From Acidobacteriota bacterium (lineage in GTDB: Bacteria > Acidobacteriota > Terriglobia > Acidiferrales > UBA7541), in the NCBI GenBank assembly GCA_003224515.1, contig QHZC01000195.1:1-8723 (forward strand): a stretch of DNA of 8,723 nucleotides, written 5' to 3'. Shown here piece after piece: positions 6,073 through 8,723 of this stretch (the first letter of the stretch is position 1; each line of letters begins with the position of its first letter). The notes beneath the pieces are model-generated. The model had not been told where the DNA came from and did no database searches. It was given only the letters and a program-made list of their open reading frames with translations. The position numbers and the translations under genes were made by a program.

Positions 6073-8723
6073 AGCCGCCATCAAACGAGATCCTCACAAT
6101 CCCAAGCTTTATGTCGCGTTGGGCTTGGCGTACTGGGATCGCAACGATTACCCGCAGGCGTTCGAAGCGTTCCAGCGCGCCGTCAAGATAGGACCGGGCT
6201 CTGCTGAAGCGCACAACTGGCTGGGCGTCGCGATCTTGGAAAAGGCCGACCTGCCTAACGCTATCACAGAGTTCAGAAAGGCCGTTTCACTCGACGCGAA
6301 GTACGCGCGGGCCTACTCGAATCTAGGTTCGGCCCTCGCCAAGAGTGGCGAGATCGCCGAAGCGGTCGAGGCCTTTCAGAAGGCGCTGACGCTCGAACCA
6401 GACAATCTGGCCGCGCATATGAACTTGGGCGTAGCACTTCGCGAGAAAGGTGATGCCGAAGGCGCTCTAGTGCACCTGCGGCGCGTAGCGGGCCGTGATC
6501 CAAACAATCCCAATGTTCAATACCAACTAGGCCAGACGCTGCGGCAAAGCGGCGACATTGTCGGCGCAATTCAAGCCTTCGAGAAGGCTATCGAGATCAA
6601 CCCGGAGCTGCAGGAAGGTTATTACGGATTAGGCATAGCTCTGAAGCGGCAAAGCGCGTCGGGACGCAAGCCGCCCGCGGCTGCAGCGAGTCCCGGCGAC
6701 GACTTGTACAAGCACGCTCAGGAAGCCGCAGAACGAGGCGAGCTGAAACTTGCCCAAGAGCAACTCACGGAGGTCCTGCGCAGCGATGAGCGCCACGCGG
6801 AGGCGCACAACCTGCTAGGCTTCCTTCTCGGACAGCAGGGCGACCTCGCTTCTGCGCTCGCTCACCTAGAGCGTTCTGTCGCGCTCCGGCCGGCATTCGC
6901 CGAGGCTCACTACAACTTCGGGGTCGCACTCTGGTACCGCGGCTCGAAAAACAGAGCCATATCCGAGCTAAGGGAAAGTGTTGCGCTCGACCCCGCTGCT
7001 GGTGCTAGCTATGCCTTTCTCGGAACCGCTCTCCGCGAAACTGGCGACTTACGGGCGGCACGAATAAACCTCCAGCGCGCCATCGCGCTCCTGCCGCCAA
7101 TGGCCGCAACCTATATTGATCTCGGGATTGTCTATCTTCGTGCGGGGGACCTGCATAAGGGGCTGGGCCAGTTCGAAACGGGGTTAAGCGCGGTCTCATC
7201 GCTTCCCATGCCGGACTGGGATGCTGCCATCGCTGCTTTGCGCCAGTCACCTGCGGCGAACCCAGCCAATGCGGAGGCACACAACGTTCTCGGTCTTCTG
7301 CTCGGCCGCAAAGGGGCCGATAGCAAAGAAGTTCTCGCCGAATTCCGTGAGGCCGTACGGCTAAGTCCAGACTTCGCGGACGCGCACAACAATATTGGGC
7401 TGGTATTGGCACAGGCCGATGATGACGCAGGAGCCATCGCTGCGTTTCGTGATGCTCTTCGCTTCAGGCCCGATTACGCCGACGCCCACGCCAATTTGGG
7501 AGCGGCCCTTACCGCCACGGACAGCGAGGAAGCCGTTCGGGAACTCGAGAAGGCTGTCGCACTGGAGCCCGCCTCTGTCAAGGCCCAATTCAATCTTGCC
7601 GTTGCTTACGGTGCCAGCGCAAACGGTGGTCCGGCAAGGGAGATTGAGCAGCTGAGAAAAGTCATCGCCATCGCGCCCACGTTCGCGCGGGCCCACCTGG
7701 CACTCGGCAAGGCGGTTCTCAGCGACGGGAAAGTACCGGAAGCAGTCGCCGAACTCCAGGAAGCGGTGCGCCTCGACCCCCAGAGCGGCGAAGCTCATTA
7801 TCAGCTCGGGCTGGCACTGGCGCGGGCGGAGCGCAAAGATGAGGCGGCGGCAGAAGTCCAGAAGGGACGTGCGCTGGCTTCCGCTGACGAACGCAATCAG
7901 AACGCTAATATGGACATCACCGAGGGCCACATGGCCCTTGAAAAAGGTCACCTGGATCAGGCTGCCGCCAAGTTCCGGCATGCACTTGAGCTCCGGCCCG
8001 AATCATCGGAAGCTCAACACTACCTTGCCGTGGTTTTGGAAAAACAGGGTGACACAAGCGGTGCTTCCGCGGCGTACCAAAAGGCGCTGGAGCTCAACCC
8101 TGGAGACCTCTCCGCCAGAGAAAGCATCGAGACCCTCGGTGAGGAGGAAGCTGTCGAGGACGACGCCAGTCAAGTGGTGCAGTTCGAGAATTACATTCGG
8201 GAACGCCGGTTCCAAGAGGTTGAAGCTCTTCTTGGCGCTTACGTGAAGCAACACCCAAAATCCTCATGGGGTTGGTACGCTCTGGGATACAGTCAGTTCG
8301 CTCAGCAGAAAATCGCTGAATCTATACGGGCGCTAGCGAAATCTCTTCGACTCGACATCCGGAATGCGGAGGCGCACAAAATTTTGGGACGCGATCTGAT
8401 GATCATTGGCAGATTTGATGCGGCACAGATCGAATTTGAGCAAGGCATTCGCTACCGTCCGCAATCGGCGGAGATACACTACAATTTGGGCAAGCTGTTT
8501 TCCATGCAGGACAACTGGAGCGCTGCGCGCAAGGAGTTCGAGGTGGCTCTCAGAATTGACTCTTCCTACGTGGAGGACCTGGACGCACTCGGGCTTGCTC
8601 TGGAAGCTTTGGGCGACGACGCTGGCGCGGTCGCAAACTATCAGAAAGCTATTGCGCTGAACGAGTCGCGCAAGGGCAGTTTCGCCTCCGCGCACGTAAA
8701 CATGAGCGCATATTACAATCGAA
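6023..8723 (+). CDS. Large tetratricopeptide-repeat protein, start damaged and 3' end outside the window
   Basis: The frame is open for 900 codons from 6023 to the window edge with no stop. Family-like sequence begins near 6068 (AEAAIKRDPHNPKLYVALG). About 24 TPR units follow, many nearly canonical: AEAHNWLGVAILEKADLPNA, ARAYSNLGSALAKSGEIAEA, ADAHNNIGLVLAQADDDAGA. An Ala/Pro-rich linker (about 6644-6704, GRKPPAAAASPGDD) separates the first block of units from the rest, and an acidic linker (about 8135-8173, LGEEEAVEDDASQ) precedes the last block. Within the frame the first start-like codons are TTG 6119 and 6125 and ATG 6419, all inside repeats and without a ribosome site, so none looks genuine. 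No signal peptide is visible. It shares its frame with the previous TPR gene and is separated by a single TGA, but that gene's natural C-terminus and the ATGA overlap favour two genes. Function is unknown beyond protein binding; any C-terminal domain lies outside the window. Confidence 0.85.

Noticed and set aside
7361..7981. Minus-strand frame of 206 codons inside the second TPR gene
   Set aside because: It lies opposite clean TPR repeats and simply mirrors their repetitive codons.

Overview
The window looks like an accessory carbohydrate-uptake locus from an Acidobacteriota genome (Solibacter/Bryobacter-like is my best guess; this is inference and no search was run). The signs are a TonB-dependent receptor of the Oar-like type with an N-terminal carboxypeptidase-regulatory-like domain, a linked glycoside hydrolase, LacI-type operator sequences, and long periplasmic-looking tetratricopeptide-repeat (TPR) proteins. 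Every supported gene lies on the + strand.

Layout. Positions 1-246 are the last 81 codons of a gene that resembles the C-terminus of GH39 beta-xylosidase-type enzymes. Positions 247-776 have no convincing gene. They hold a compact control region: two near-identical A-rich repeats (490-518), a TTGACA box (520-525), an inverted repeat CCTAGT/ACTAGG (528-547), two LacI-family-like operators in inverted orientation (608-619 and 651-662, centres 43 bp apart), and two mutually exclusive small hairpins next to a strong Shine-Dalgarno. Positions 777-4390 encode a TonB-dependent receptor of about 1200 residues that is split by a frameshift at about 3473. Positions 4421-6022 encode a TPR protein of about 530 residues. 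Positions 6023 to the window end are an open frame of 900 codons, also TPR, running off the edge.

How the parts fit. The receptor would import an oligosaccharide across the outer membrane, plausibly a plant-polymer fragment given the GH39 neighbour. A LacI-type sugar-responsive repressor encoded elsewhere would control it. The TPR proteins follow with a 30-bp gap and then essentially no gap, so they are probably co-transcribed.

The most striking feature is that all three genes after the control region show a reading-frame problem: the receptor frameshift, a TPR start where the natural signal peptide lies in another frame, and a second TPR frame with no usable start, separated from the first only by an in-frame TGA. 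Either the sequence has several small indel errors or this copy of the locus is decaying. I found no mobile element, CRISPR array, tRNA or rRNA.
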